Shown piece after piece: positions 24,201-37,901 of a stretch of 64,000 nt of DNA; position 1 is the stretch's first letter, and each line of letters opens with the position of its first letter. The stretch spans positions 124,001-188,000 of the forward strand of contig JAACJP010000008.1 in the NCBI GenBank assembly GCA_013368375.1, read 5' to 3'. Position numbers and translations under genes: made by a program. Under the pieces are notes generated by a model. The model was not told the DNA's origin. It did no database searches and worked only from the letters and a program-made list of their open reading frames with translations. The DNA is from Tricholomella constricta (taxonomy: Eukaryota > Basidiomycota > Agaricomycetes > Agaricales > Lyophyllaceae).

Positions 24201-27200
24201 GGGGTCTTTTCGGGGCATTTCGAAATCAAAGTCTGCACAGTAACGAGGAACGAATTAATGAGCGTGTCGATGATTTCGTTAGATGTCGGGGTGGTGCTTT
24301 GCGATGGTGACAGAGGGATCAACTCTTGAGCGCACAGCCACTCGTCGACTGCCACGAACAGATACTTGAGTTTGGGATGGCTCTGTGTCCATTGTCGCAA
24401 TCTGCTAGATGCATCGGAGCAGTGCTTGAAAGCTTCGAGGAGGGTTTCGTGCTCGTCTAACGATCGTCAAGTCAGTCATGATCAGAGAGAGTGACGCCTA
24501 ATACGTACTTTCTGTGAGAATCGGGAGGGAAGTGAGTTTCAGATTCACTGTAAGCGCCGCGACACGGCTTTGCAGTAGATTCGTGGACTCGCGCATGATG
24601 ACTACTTCTTGTATGAGCGAGTCGGGGACTTTGACGGGCGGTTGAAGCGAGTTATAAGTTTGGATGCCATCCAGAATTTCCTGAATCGCATTTGATAGCC
24701 TGCAAAGGACATTTGTGACACATTGCACATGGTCGACAAGGTTTGAACCAGTCAGCCACGTCTTCGATTCTGCTGCGAGGAACATCCCCAGACGCGCGGT
24801 CGTCCGCTCTAGTTTTTGGAACTTTCCTAACGCGACCGCAAGCCTACAACGAGTGTGTTAAATAAGGAAGCTCGATGAAAGACCTTTGAGACTAACCGGA
24901 ATCTTAAATCGATGCCCATAGAAAACCCAGATTCCAGCAGCAGTATTCCTCGCTGGAGCTCGCGAGTCGTGAGATCCGAGTGATGGTTTGACAATGACGA
25001 CCTTAAATCCGGCAATAAACCGTAGAGTCGAGCGAAATACTGTTCGCCTTTCTGGGTCGACATGACTGGTTCGTTGACGTCGGGCATGACTGGTTGTTCC
25101 CTGAGCCATCGCGAATCTGAATTCTGACGTAGGACTTCAGGTTTGACGTTCGCTGCAAAGCCAGCCTGCTTCAACTCCTTCAAGAGATCAGTCCACGCCT
25201 TCCTCTTCCTCACCAAAAGAGCCTTCTGCTGCTTTCCTCGCTTCTCCGCCGGCACATTGGAGGGGATCGAAATCGCGGCGAGCTCTTTTGCGATTACGAT
25301 AATATCCACTGCGAGGCTGTCGACGATGAGTGCAGATTTGGAGTGGATGAAGGATCGAATGCGATTGGAGATGAAGGAGTCAAACTTTCTGAAAGTCTGC
25401 GTCAATTTGAGCAGGTGGTTAGAAGTGCCAGCCCCAGTCTCGTCATCGGGAAGAGAGAGAGAAGGGGACGGGTTCGCAGGCAGGGTTCCTAGATGTAGGT
25501 GCTTGGTCTCTGCAACATCCGCTGGCTGAGGGTGCAACAGCTCCGAGATGGGTTGCCTGAGAACGTCGCGGAATTTACGGATGATCTTGTAGAGTTGATG
25601 GTGGGTGCGTTGCGCACTTGCTTTGAGCGCTTGGACATTGATATCCTTCCAGCTTGCCAGTTTGATGAATCCTCGAATTTCCTTCTCCAAGACGCTACGC
25701 TTCTCCCCTAGATGACTAGATATATGAGGAGAGAATAGATCATAATAGCCTCTGGTCGAATTTAAGACGCGGCGGACGCGATCCAGCGTGGATCGGCGGT
25801 AATCCAGTTTCCGGTCGCAGAGATAAATGACGTAGTTTTCGAAACTGTGAAGGAGCCGCATCCGTGCGTCGAATTCACCGAGAGGACTAGTTCGAATGAA
25901 GTCGTCGAGGAGTGGGATCAAAGTTTCCAAATATTGTTCGAGGCCATCCGCCTGACGGTCACAAGCATCCAGAGGACCGCGGATCGTCGCATCATACAGT
26001 CTGAACCACCATTCGTTGACTCCCTCCGCGAACGTTTTCAGCTGGGATTCCAGGAGGACCTGCCAGCAGGCTAGCTCGAGACGTCGCCATTCCACTATAA
26101 GTCCAATCAAAGCCTCCTGATTTAACTTGAGGGTGTTCTCCCGATTTGCGTACATCTCCCAATCTGCGGTCTGCAAGAGGACTTGCTCAAGGGCGGAGAG
26201 TATTTTGGCGATTGGGCTATGCAAGTCAAGCCCTAGGACGATGTCACAACGATCCCTCAGATGTTGAAGCACCATCTGATCTGGCCACTCCAGTATGATC
26301 GACTCCAGCCGACGTTTGAGTGTAGAGATGACAACGCCTGCTTTCTTCACCTCCGCTACGTTGGGGTCCACGTAGAAGTTGTACGTGTTCCCCCCAATGA
26401 CGGGCACATTTTCGAGCTGGAAAAGTCGTTCCCGTAGAATATCAAACTGGAATGGGAGACTTTCATCGTCCAAAGTGTCAGGAAGTGTTGGTGTCGATGA
26501 CAACAAGGATGCGAGAATGGATTTCCGGATGTCGTGGAAGTTAGTGTTTTGAATGCCAAGACCTTTCGTTCCGAACAAGGCGTGGTGGAGTGAAACGAGT
26601 TGACCCATTTCCGTGGTTGGTACGAGAACGGACGGATGAGAAGGTTTCTCAGCAGGCATATCCGATTCGGTGTCCAGGACACCTTCAAACGAAGGAAAGA
26701 GGGCAAGGAACTCTCGCTCTTCCATCTCGGCTTCCCCGATGTCGTCGTGATCCAGGTTCTTGCGCCGATATAGCGATGAAGCCGCCATGTCGGCCTCCTT
26801 TTCCTTTGCACGGTCAATAAGCCACAATCGCAAGGCCTGTCCATACGCCACTTCGATTACATCCGTTCCCAAAACCCCAAGCGATCTCTCCATCACTGTA
26901 CCCGACAGTGCGAGAAGCAAGTAGAGGAAGGGTGCCACTTCCGATGGCCCTGCAGTGCCGGCCTCTGCACACACAGCGGCAGAACTACGCACTGATGGAA
27001 ATGCAACGAGTGCAGATGCCACTTGCGATGTCAGGGAAGGGGCTGTATTGAAGGCAGAGTGTGTGACCAGCCGTAAGCCCGTGCGCACATAAAGAACAGC
27101 GAGCTGAAGCGGAGCACTCAGGTCCGCGTAGTCCGTATAAACCGTGTTCAGTCGATGGCAAAATCCAGTTATCGATTGCTGTAGGACCTCCTCGCGCAGC

Positions 27201-30200
27201 ATGGCACTCTCATCCCCCAATTGGAGATGGTCCAGTAGTTGGTGGATTTTTGAGTGCGAGAGGACTTGATTCTGGAACTGTGATACCTCTGTCCAAAACT
27301 TTTCCAGCCGAGAAATATCGCCACGGAGGGGCAGGGATGTGGCATTTGTTAGTTCTCGAGTGACGTCATCCACGGTGCCCTGGAGATGCTGCAGGAGGTC
27401 ATTGTGGTCGTTGCCAGTAGTAAGCCTTTCTAGTGCTCGATGGAGATTGATCTGGGTCTGTAACAGGGTTTGCTCCTGGCGCATTCGTTCTGTTTTACAA
27501 TTCTGAATTGCTGCAGGGTCCACCGGAGTATCCGGCACGAGAAGATCGAGAACCATGTAGCCCACAGCAACCCAACATAATCCTAGGTCTGTGGTAGATC
27601 GTTCCCGAGTACCTGGGGTCCGGAAACGCTGGAATGAAGGCTGGAGGTGCTGTGTAACAGCGTTCCGTAAGGGTTCATTATTGGAAAGTCCGAATGATGC
27701 CAACAGCGCCGCTGCAGATGATGCCAGGTCTGCCACTGATTTCGTTTTAAACTGGCTGAGAGAGTTGTAGGCGGACGCCGAGAATGACGACGAGAAGCAA
27801 CTTGCGACCTGCGGAGTTAAATTAGGATGGCTTCACTAGGAAATGGGAAGATACTGACCAGGACTATTGATTGAGAAAGCAAGCTTGCGAGCTCGTCAAT
27901 ACGTGGGGTACAGTTCGCCGATTGCAAGTACAACAAGCGAGAGTGTCGACGGATCTCTATCTCATAGTCCTCCAAAGAGAGTAGGGACTTTCGAGTCCAG
28001 TCGCTATCCAGATATTAGCTCATAAGAGCTTTAAGAAAAGCAAAAAGATCGTACCACGCGGAAACCGTTGTCAACAGCTGAGTGGGCCGAAGAAGCAGTG
28101 AAGGCCCGTTCAGGAGCTGAAGTGACGTTAGTAGGATATTAGTAAATAGGTAGAGAGGCTTACGGCGTTCGAAGAGGGAACACTCCATAAGGCGTTCAGC
28201 CATTGAATTTGGGTTTGAGCAGTGACGGGAATGGGATCTGTGGCAGCGTCAGAAGAATGATAAAAAGCGTATTATTACAACGCACTTTTGCGAGCCTGTA
28301 ATGTCCACAGAAGGTGCTGGTATGACACCATTCGCAGTAAACTGCCACGCCTGCTACACGCCACTTCGATGATCTCTGAAATCAGTGTCGTTGATGCCTG
28401 TCGCATTGTGAGCTAAAAAGACCCAGAAATATCACAAAATGCGTACAGTCACGTCGAACAGCACTTCCAAAACTCCAAGTTCTGCAATGAGCAGCGATGG
28501 ATCAACTATTGATTCTTCGAGCTCATCTACATTTTGCCGGAGCAGATGCTGTACATGTCATGTGGGTATTCAGGCGCTCAGGTCTGAGAACACGTCACCC
28601 ACAGTCTCGAGATCTGTCCGGAGATTGAGCAAGGTTGTACTCGTATGCTCAGACAGACTGATGGGCAACGTCTGCAGTGCCATAAAATCGAAAGCTTGCC
28701 GCCGAAGAGCTGCGTGATACGTTAGCACCCAGTGAACGTATGATGCAGCTTCAACACGCACTCCAGGCTTCACTGCCTTTCAGGCGTGCACTACGAAATT
28801 CGATGACATCCAGGTTGGCCGAGGATGCCGTAAGTGGCCTGTCCAGGAGGAAGCCCGACCAGATTTCGATCAATCCAAGACCAGTAGAAAGAGAAATGAT
28901 GTCTTTCAATTGATGAACTTGGCTGTTGACCATTGAGAACGATGACGGGCTATTTTCGATCGTGTCAACGATCCAACGAGACACAGCGTGAAGAGCCGAA
29001 AAATCGATGAACGCGGCTGCAGAAATACTGCGGAGATACCGCCCGTAACCCAGGAGCTTCAGTGCCAGTCGGAGATCCTCCTGCTGTACGATGAGAGAGC
29101 TGAATCCAACGAGAAAAAATCATCGCTCACAATTTTGGACGTCCAATCGTTCACAGCCAATGCCTGCAAAACACTGCGACCCACGTCTTGAATACTGGAT
29201 AACAAAGATGCAATCTGTTTCAATACTTGATACTTCTTGCCAGTTTTCTCGACAGCTTTCGTCGCGCTGGGTGTGCTGCCTTGTGTTTTCGCGTCCAAGA
29301 ACAGTGATACAGCGAGATCCAAAGCTTGCAGAACGACGCGATGCGCAGAGGGAATATCAGATTCAAGTTTTTTATCGGCGCACGGCGGGGCAGTTAGGTA
29401 GAAATCCATGGGCTATATTCATGTGTACAAAGATACATGCGGAAGACGGGACATTAACATACGACCCTTGACGAAAAAAAAGTCGGCTGACCTGAGTGAG
29501 TACAAGGTCTGAAGGTAACGCCAATGACAGAGAATATGCTTCGCGTAGACGTACGAGAGCTCCATTGAGGTGGCGATCGAGGAATATGCTCAGAAGTTCT
29601 TGTATACGAAGGGGGCTCGATGCTACATGATCATCGTGAAGCTTCGCCAATAAACGATTGAGAGGAGGAAGATACGACGGTGCCACTGTTCGAGCGATGA
29701 AAAAGAGGTGGGCATCTGTTAGCTCTGAAGACATCAAGGAAGAAACCATTATCATCGGCGCTTGATCGATGAGACTTGAGAGGCCAGATTCTTGATCGAG
29801 AGACCGCCCAGATGTAGTTAATGATGAGGGTGTTTCCACGTTTTGTTTGTGTAATCCTCTTCGCGCCGCTTCGAAAGCTAGACTCCGGGATGTCGAAGCA
29901 CCAAGAACCGTTGGCGATGGCAACCTCTGATAGTCGGAGATGACGCTTGGGTCATCAGCAGTGGGAGTGGCGATAAGTGAGATTTCGATGCCTCTGTTAC
30001 GCATCGCCCGAGACAATTCACCGTACTGGGGATCCACCGTCATGAAGAGACGGAAGTTGGGATGCGGCTTCAGCACCTCGACTCTGCCGCCAACATAGCC
30101 ACGCTCGCTGAGTGTGAGGACACCGTTATGCTCGCAAAGGGAATTGAGACGATCGAGGACAGATGGGTTACAAAGGTTGGCTCCATCCATCAGTAACCAG

Positions 30201-33200
30201 TGGCCATATTTCATCGCTTGTACAAGCGGACCGTCGACCCACTCAAAACGACCAATCGCATCGGAGGTGGCGAGTAGGCTGTTGATCTTACCTAGAAGCT
30301 CTAACGCGGTTGGTGATGTTTGGTGCAAATGTGTAAGGCTTTCCGAAGCCATCTGAAGCAAAGGCTCTAGAGGCGTCGCAGCCTGCCGAGCCTTACGCAA
30401 AGTATCTACTTGATTGTGCTGGAATTTCGAGCCCGTCGTTGAGCGCAGGTGGTCTTCCAAAATGGAGACGACACTGTCCACTAGAGCTACGGCGCGTCCG
30501 CGTAGATCCACCTGTTCAAAGCTGCCCAGAATATCCATGGTGTCAGTCGCACTATTGACGGAAATCTCTTGAAGCGTGTTCCCAGTGAAATGAGCCAGCA
30601 CCCTCACCACCTCGGTTTTCCCACTGTTCCGCAGCCCAGTTAGGATGGCAAGCCAAGCTTGGGATACACAGTGACCAAGGGATTCCAACGTGGATAATTG
30701 CATTTTTAGGATGCGTCCGGCTGGTGACAGAGAGACCATGTTACGGCGTTGTTCGATGAAGTGGCCAACCTGCAGGTGCCTAGAAGTGATGGAAAGATGG
30801 GGAGAATCTCCTCCTGACTTGTTGGACCTTGAAAAGACGCGATCAAATAATAAACGGGCTTGGTCTCGATCTTCCTCTGTGCGGAAGCGATGGAGATAGA
30901 TGGTACGAAGGTGTTCAAAGGGATGAAGGGGCGAATTGGGAGCGCGAAGTAGGGATCCCCAACGGATAACATCGCGGAGATTGAACTCCCATGGACTCCC
31001 GTCCCTTGCAAATCGACGCTGGACTCCGACCGCCTCTTGAAGCTGCATATTGTAAGAAATCATGTCCCTGATCATGGCTTCCTCAAAATCAGGAAAAATG
31101 TGCTGGCAAACCAGGAGGAGGTCATTAGGAGATAGTTCTTCGATATAAACCTTTGTGAACCGATTGACAAAGGATTTTGGGAGACCTTTACGTCCGCCAC
31201 CCTGATGAAGAGGATTCTGGGCGGCGAAGATCCGGAAAGATGGATGGCGAACAAATGAGCGACCAAGTTCGGGTATGTAGACCGTTCCTCGATGGTCTAG
31301 AACTGCATTAAGGCCTTCAAGAACCGCTTGAGGCGCCAGATTCATCTCGTCTAGAAGAACCCAATGGCCTTCCTGCAGCGCCTTCAAGAACTCGGCGTCT
31401 TTCCATGCGAATTCCCCTGGACCTCCACCCTCTACCGGAAGGTCGGAGCCAAACAAATCGATGAGATCTGTCTGGTCTGAGAGATTGATACGACATATTT
31501 CATGACCAGAAATGTTGGCGAGCGCTGTGACAAGACTCGTTTTCCCGACACCTGGGCTACCCTCTAGTAGAATCGGTTTCGCGATCTGGCAGGCGCGAAC
31601 AACACGCATGGCGTTGTCTCGGGTCGTTGGAGCCTGAAGATTGAAAACGTGAACCGCCATTTCTCTTGACCCTTTGGGAATCGAGAAGGATCCAAATTGG
31701 ATTGACGTAGATGGATCGTGAGGGGGAATGAATGCGAATAGGGTATCCCGATCAGCCAGGGGAACCACCTCCATAAGTTTCGACATCGCATCGTCTTTGA
31801 GTTGTTGAAGGCCATCTCTCGTGTAAGCTGATAATTGTGGGAGAGAACCAAGTCCATCAAGGAACGTCATGTGCGCAGCGTGGTGCTAAAGGATATCTGA
31901 GCGTATGTTTACGAAAGCATGGACGAGATAACTTACGAAGATTTCATCCGGGGGTATACATTCGGAACTCTCAGGTCGATATGCGGAATTAGTGAAAACC
32001 ACCCAGGCCTAGGAAGATTGTGAGCTACAGCAGAAAGAATACGAAATGACAACGTACGAGGATATCTCGTAAGCTCATTATAGAGCGATCGCCAACCCGG
32101 GAGCATAGCCATTCGACAAAATCAAGCAAAGATGGGGTATACCGCTTCAGAGCCTCGTGCTTCCACAGATTCCCAATGATAAGCTCTAAATCATTCCGAT
32201 CCTCGACGCGAGGAACCCATATTTCCGTAAAACGATTGCGCAGAGCAGGGGAAAGCTCTTTCTTCCCGTAGTCACCACCTGGGTTCATGGTGGCGATGAG
32301 TTTGAAGTTGTCATCAGCTATTATGGCCGGGTCAACAAGCTCGTCTCCGCCCCCTTTCTCGGCAAGCACGATTGTCCTGTCTGGTTCAAGAACACTATTC
32401 AGGCGTTCGAGGACAGAGTCATCTGCAAGCGAGATTTCGTCAAGCAGGAAGACGTCTCCGTTTCGCATGGCTTCAACAAGGGAACCATCATGCCATTCAA
32501 ATATCGCCTGCAGATGGAGAAGCTTGCTTTGGAGAGTCTGGATACGGCATTGGTGTTCCGAAGACAAGGTGTGGGATTTAAGAACGTTGTTCAAAGCGGA
32601 GGCAAGGCCATCGAACGACTGGGTAACGTCGGCAAGTCCGATATCGTGAAATACTTCCAGAATTTCCTTGGAAACCTCAGCCTCCCTTGCGGCGCGATTT
32701 CGTAGAGGGCGAAGGCCACCAATGAGATCTGCAGTTTCCGTGTTTTGATGACAGTTCAAAGCATGTAGACGCTGAGAGGTGGCGTCTGCAAAGACCTGGC
32801 AAACAGAGGTCTTGCCAGCTCCAGTTTCCCCGACCAGGAGGACAGGCTCGTTGAACCGCAGGGCCCTTGAGACTAGGGTGAAAAGTCTCTGCATAGCGCT
32901 GGTCCAAATGACATCGGAGGAGGTCGGTAGTGGGCATCCAAGGAACGAAGCAACGTCTGCATCAGGTCTGTGGATGTTGTACATGGAGCTCTCGTCAATC
33001 TTGACATTCATGATGGATTCGATTACTTCCTTCACTGCGAGTTTATCATCCTCGCGCCGGGAACGCTCCGCCAATAGCATGTAACCGTTCTCGGCCAATT
33101 CTTGATAACCCACCGCGTCTCGGCCTGCCCAGCGGAAGAGGTCACGAAGGGTTGCGAATCCCTGTTTACTCTCAAAGACGCGACTGGACTGACGCCGTTT

Positions 33201-36200
33201 CTGAAGCTCGTGGAAGACACTGACAATCCGCTTCCCATACGAAGGCGCGATTCGGCACCGCTGGCAAAGGATGGTCTCCAACTCAGCCTGAGGCACATCC
33301 TCAAAATGAACTTCAAGGAAGCGGTTGCGGAATGCTCGTGATAGGACCTTCCTGCCAGCATACAACCCAGGTGGATTTTGTGTAGCGAAGAGCATGAAGT
33401 GAGGATGGGGCTTGACGACTTCCTGGGTTTCAGGTATGACTAACTCGCGATTGTCGTCGAGTAATCGGTTGAGCGCCTCCAAAACATCCGTTGGAGCCAA
33501 GTTGAGCTCATCCAATACAATCCAGTCGCCGTTACGGAGGGCGCGGACAAGGAGTCCATCCTTGAATACGAGTTTTCCGGTCTGAGGATCTGAGACGTAG
33601 GAACCGATGTATTCTTGGATATCTGTGTGCTCGTGGTTGTTGATACGGATGAAACGATGTCCGGTACGCTTGGCTAGGTACTCGACCGAACTGGTCTTTC
33701 CAGCGGAGGTGGGGCCTTCAATCAAGATGGGGAAGCGTCGAGTGAGAATGATCCTCGCCAAGCCGATGAGCTTAGTTTCCACGGATGGGGTCATGATGTA
33801 GTCTTCCGACGGGTCCTCGGGCAGTGGTCCTCTTTCAAGATAGAAGGGGCCGAATTTGATGAAGTCGTCTGCAGAGCGGGAATGGGGTACTTGGGGCTCC
33901 TTCGTCAACATCGACCGAGGATTGCGCACACCAGCCAAGAGATGTCTCTGAGCAAGAGCAGTGACGAGCTCCGCGCTGGGTGGATCAAGAACCATTGTGA
34001 ATGCCATCAGACAGCCCTCCCATATTGCTCGGCGAAGACCAAACATGCTCGCGGTGTCAGAGGCAAAGGTGAGGGCACGAGCAAGGGTACGCATGCTGTA
34101 ATGTGGCCTATGGTTCGACCCGTCTGCAAGCTGACGTTTCTCAGCCAGGTCCTTCACAGCGGCATAAAATTCCGCGACGTTCATAATTGCCCCTTTATCG
34201 CCCACAGCATTAGCACCGATGTATTGACTGACGATGCTGAGAAGAGTCTCTCTGTCGGCGTCTGGAGGGGGAACATCAATCTCGGTGAACCGCGAGCGGA
34301 TATTAGGAGGAAGGTCCTTCTTTCCGACGTCAGTCGCTGGATTCATGCACGCGAACAGGCGGAAATCGGGATGGCGAGGAACAGGTTCAAGTGAGCCTTG
34401 TTCGGTGAGGGTGATCGAGGCAGTTGGACCATGAAGCAAACCGGAGATGCATTCCAACGTCTCTGGACTCGCAAGGTTGATTTCGTCGAGCAATACCCTA
34501 TTGGACAAGTGAGCATGGTGATCTGAAATCTCTGACTTGATGACTCACCAATCGCCAGACCTCAATGCCTTCACCAAGGGACCCTCAACGAAACCGAATG
34601 CAAACTTCCCCTTGCCTTGCACATGCTGAACTTCAAATTCCTCTACATCACGGACGAATCTAGCCCAGCTGTCCGCCGACACATTGAGCCCAGGTTGTTC
34701 GACCTTTCGTCTCTTCCTCGGTGCCTCTGTCTCCACATCATCTCTGTAAACCGTTGTCAATATCGTCATTACCACCTGATAGCAACGAAACCACAACAAA
34801 CCTCTGCTCCGGGCCTTTGGCTTGTATCCTGTCCCTTGCCAGCCGGCTACTCTCCTTCCATAACCCACATGCCCTCTTCCACTTTCCCTCTACGACAGCC
34901 TTGCGAACCTCCACCTCAAACTTCTCGTTCTTTCTGCGACTGAAAGTGCCTCCAAACAGATCCAAAAACCTCTGCTGCAGCACCGCACCAGGAATGCGCG
35001 CATCCACTGGCTTGAACCCACCCAACAAGTCGGATGACTCCGTCTGATGCGACAAGTTCAGCGAGACCAGTGGACGGCGCAACAACGACGCCAAATGCGT
35101 CACGACGCTCGTCTTTCCCGTGCCTGTCTCACCCGTCAGCAGGACCGGCTCTGCTAACGCCACCACCGTCGCGATCCTCGAAAGAAGTAGCACCGCTGGC
35201 TTGTGCATCGCGAACGGGCGCGTCGCGGATTGTGAAATCCCCATCTTCGTCTGGCGGGCGGGGAGGTGCGTACGCCCTATGCGCAGAGCGGTGATGATGC
35301 CATTGACGTCTTTCTCTGGGTCGAAGTCAGGCGTGTGGCCGTGTAGAACCCAGGTGCGCCTGTCCGGGTCGAGCCCGAGGTGCTCGGCGATGACCTGGGC
35401 AATGGACTCAGCGTGCACACGGGCGCTGGCGGTGAGGGCTCCGGCGCCGAAGAATACGTCGCGTGCTTCAAGGTAGATGTCTTCGCGCAGAGTGGGGTTT
35501 GGAAAGATGGACGCGAGGGGCAGGGTGCTGGAATCGTCGGTGTCGATATCCATGGGTTGGTATGAAGAAGGGAGAAGCCTCTGCGAACGGATGCAGAACT
35601 TCTCCAGCTCGCGAAGGCCAATATCACGCGCCGACGCTGCTGGTCCCAGAGCCTTGACGGACTCCCAGAGGCGGATGAGGGCCAATGTGGCGTTCCCTGC
35701 CAATCGAGGGAAGCGCGCATCCAGAATCGTGCGTAATTCCTGTGGAGATGGTGACGATATGATGACCTCGTGGAACTTATGTGCTCCAAAGAACACAGGA
35801 GCAACGAAATTTCCGTTCCGAGAGGGCGATATGGACCTTGTCGCGAATAGTGCGAAAGTGTCAGCGGCGACAACCCGTCCACGACTTGGAACCTGGAGAG
35901 AAGCACGACCACCGATCCATTTACCCAACTTCAGCGACTCCACAAGAGGTTTGATGACGCCCAGGACTTCGTTGCTTCCTCTATCGATATCCTCGAAGAC
36001 AACCCACTTGCCTTCTCGCATGGAGCGGACGAGAACACCTTCCTTCCATTCGAAAGTTCCTGGTTGAGTTGGAGAAGATATATACGACCCAAGGAGAGCA
36101 CGTGGATCCAAAGAAGTATCAGCTAGGTGGATGGTGATAATCTGGTTTTTAACGCCGGGGTGAAGGAGTTCGGCGAGGTGGAAGAGGAACATTGACTTTC

Positions 36201-37290
36201 CAGAGGAGGGCGGCGAGGTAAGGAGGGTTGGGAGGCGAAGGGATATGTGAAGAGCAAGCGATCGAAGGGCTTCGATTGCAGTGGGGGTCGATATCAAAGT
36301 AGACGTCGGGGCGTAATTATGACCAAGAGTTCGGAGAAGAAAGACACCATGCACATTAGCAATATGAGGGCTAGTAGGATAGTGAGGAAGGGTAGGAATG
36401 GAGTGAAGGTCGATATGACATTACCTCAGTTCTGTTGGTTGCATTGGTGAAGTAGTTTCTCCTTGTTCTACAGTATAATAGCCATGGTCCTCTTGAGCGA
36501 TGTTTTCTCGGGTATTCTTGATGCGTTGCAATTCAATGACTGGCATGATCCATCCGTCCACCTCGACCCTACTCCCATCGACGTTTGTTCCATACTCCAT
36601 CTGGCAGTCGACACCATACGGCTCCCCGAGCACGTCTTTTTCCATCACCTCCCGTTCAGCCTCGCCCATTCCGCTCTGAAGGGCGTAACATCGTATAGCA
36701 AGAAGTCGAACACCATTATCAAGGTGGGGTGTCCAGATAAGATGTGACAATGGAGAGAGTGGCCAGGTAAGGAGTTGCGGCAATTCACGATTCGCTCTTA
36801 GAATTCGGTAATAGGCGAGCAAAAGACGATGAAGGCGAGGCGTATCGACCGAGAGCGGGATGGGTGTAATATCTATGAAAGCTAGGGGGCCCTCAGCAAA
36901 TGTGGGTGTGTTGAGTATGCGATATAATATCCTGAAATTGGGTTTAAGGAAAATGGAATGCAGCGAGAAGGCGTGAACGCACGGGAACAGTTCTTCGTGA
37001 ACTTCTAGCAGAAGACATAACGCCACCAATTGGTCTTCTGAGTTTTCTGAGTTGTCTAACCATCGCGCGCAGAGATCAACGAGTAAAGGCCGATAGAGAG
37101 TCGCGATCTTCAGCGTCAAGGCCGGTAGAGATAACAGACGGGATAAGATTGCAAGGTGTTCTACGTTGGACGTGACATTGAAGAGATCCGTCGCGTGTTT
37201 TGATGGGTTTGGAATAGTCGATAGCAAAATCGCAGTTTGTCGGCGTAAGTTGATGAACAGTGGGTCATGAATAGCACTGGTGAAAGTCAT
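21211..37290 (-). CDS. MDN1: Midasin, giant AAA ATPase of 60S ribosome assembly
   Basis: The complete gene for midasin (Rea1), about 16 kb and roughly 5,000 residues. It is a dynein-like remodeller that releases assembly factors such as Rsa4 and Ytm1 from pre-60S particles in the nucleolus and nucleoplasm. The start is ATG 37288-37290, with a poorly conserved N-terminal domain. Six Walker A motifs follow in order: PPSSGKS near 36200, GETGTGKTS near 35120, GPTSAGKTS near 33700, GETGAGKTS near 32820, GSPGVGKTS near 31550 and GLRNSGKTE near 30620. Matching Walker B motifs include VLLDEMNLAP and IVLDELNLAP. A long helical linker (about 29400-24400) precedes a strongly Asp/Glu-rich segment (about 23900-22850). 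The C-terminal MIDAS domain (ISIDDSRSMAE, near 21880) binds the UBL domains of its clients. The stop is at 21211-21213. Exons are large, with few introns for the gene's size. No frame break was seen in the parts checked. Confidence 0.95.
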
Positions 37291-37901
37291 CTTTTGGCGG
37301 GTCTATCCCGTGAAACGAAAAGTTCCAAACGTGTTCGTGCGCTGTTGCTAAGAGTTGGCACAGATTGGATGGCTCAGAGATGGATCACCTCCACGCGAAC
37401 AGCAATCGTGCGTGAACTGGGCAAGCAGTGAAGTGGGCTACAAAAGCTTCCACTGAGATTCCAGGCCAAGGCGAAAAAATATTTGCAGGGTTGCGTGCTG
37501 CTTGAAGCTGGGGGCGCTGCCAAACAAACTCGGCAAGCGTCACCACCATGGCTCGTGGATCTCAGCTGCCTGAGAACGCCACATTAAGCTTGGGGACGAG
37601 GAGCGTGGGTGACAGTGTGGCCCTGAGGTGTGCGCCCTCCAAATACTTGTAATTTACGGTATGGCCGCTCTTCCTCCACCACTCACATGAGCGGTAGCCC
37701 TCATGATCTCAAGGGACGGAACGCGTCTGGTGTTCAAATAGGAATACCCTGGTTCAACGGGGCGGGTGTAATCAAGGTATGATTGTCGAGTATCATATGG
37801 GAAGGTTCGTCTGACTTGAGCGAAGCATGTGGAGCCCCTCGACCCTCCATGCATCACCTGCTGACGTATAATCGGTTCCGGGCATAAAAGCAGACAACAC
37901 G
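37291..37901. promoter_or_regulatory. Shared divergent promoter region of MDN1 and GH20 genes
   Basis: A 611-bp region between two divergent starts, so both promoters lie here. On the hexosaminidase side a TATA-like CATAAAAG lies at 37883-37890, unusually close (about 12 bp) to the first ATG, and another TATAAT lies at 37867. If the nearer one is used, translation would begin at the ATG at 37917 or 37920 instead of 37902. No other element was identified. Confidence 0.5.
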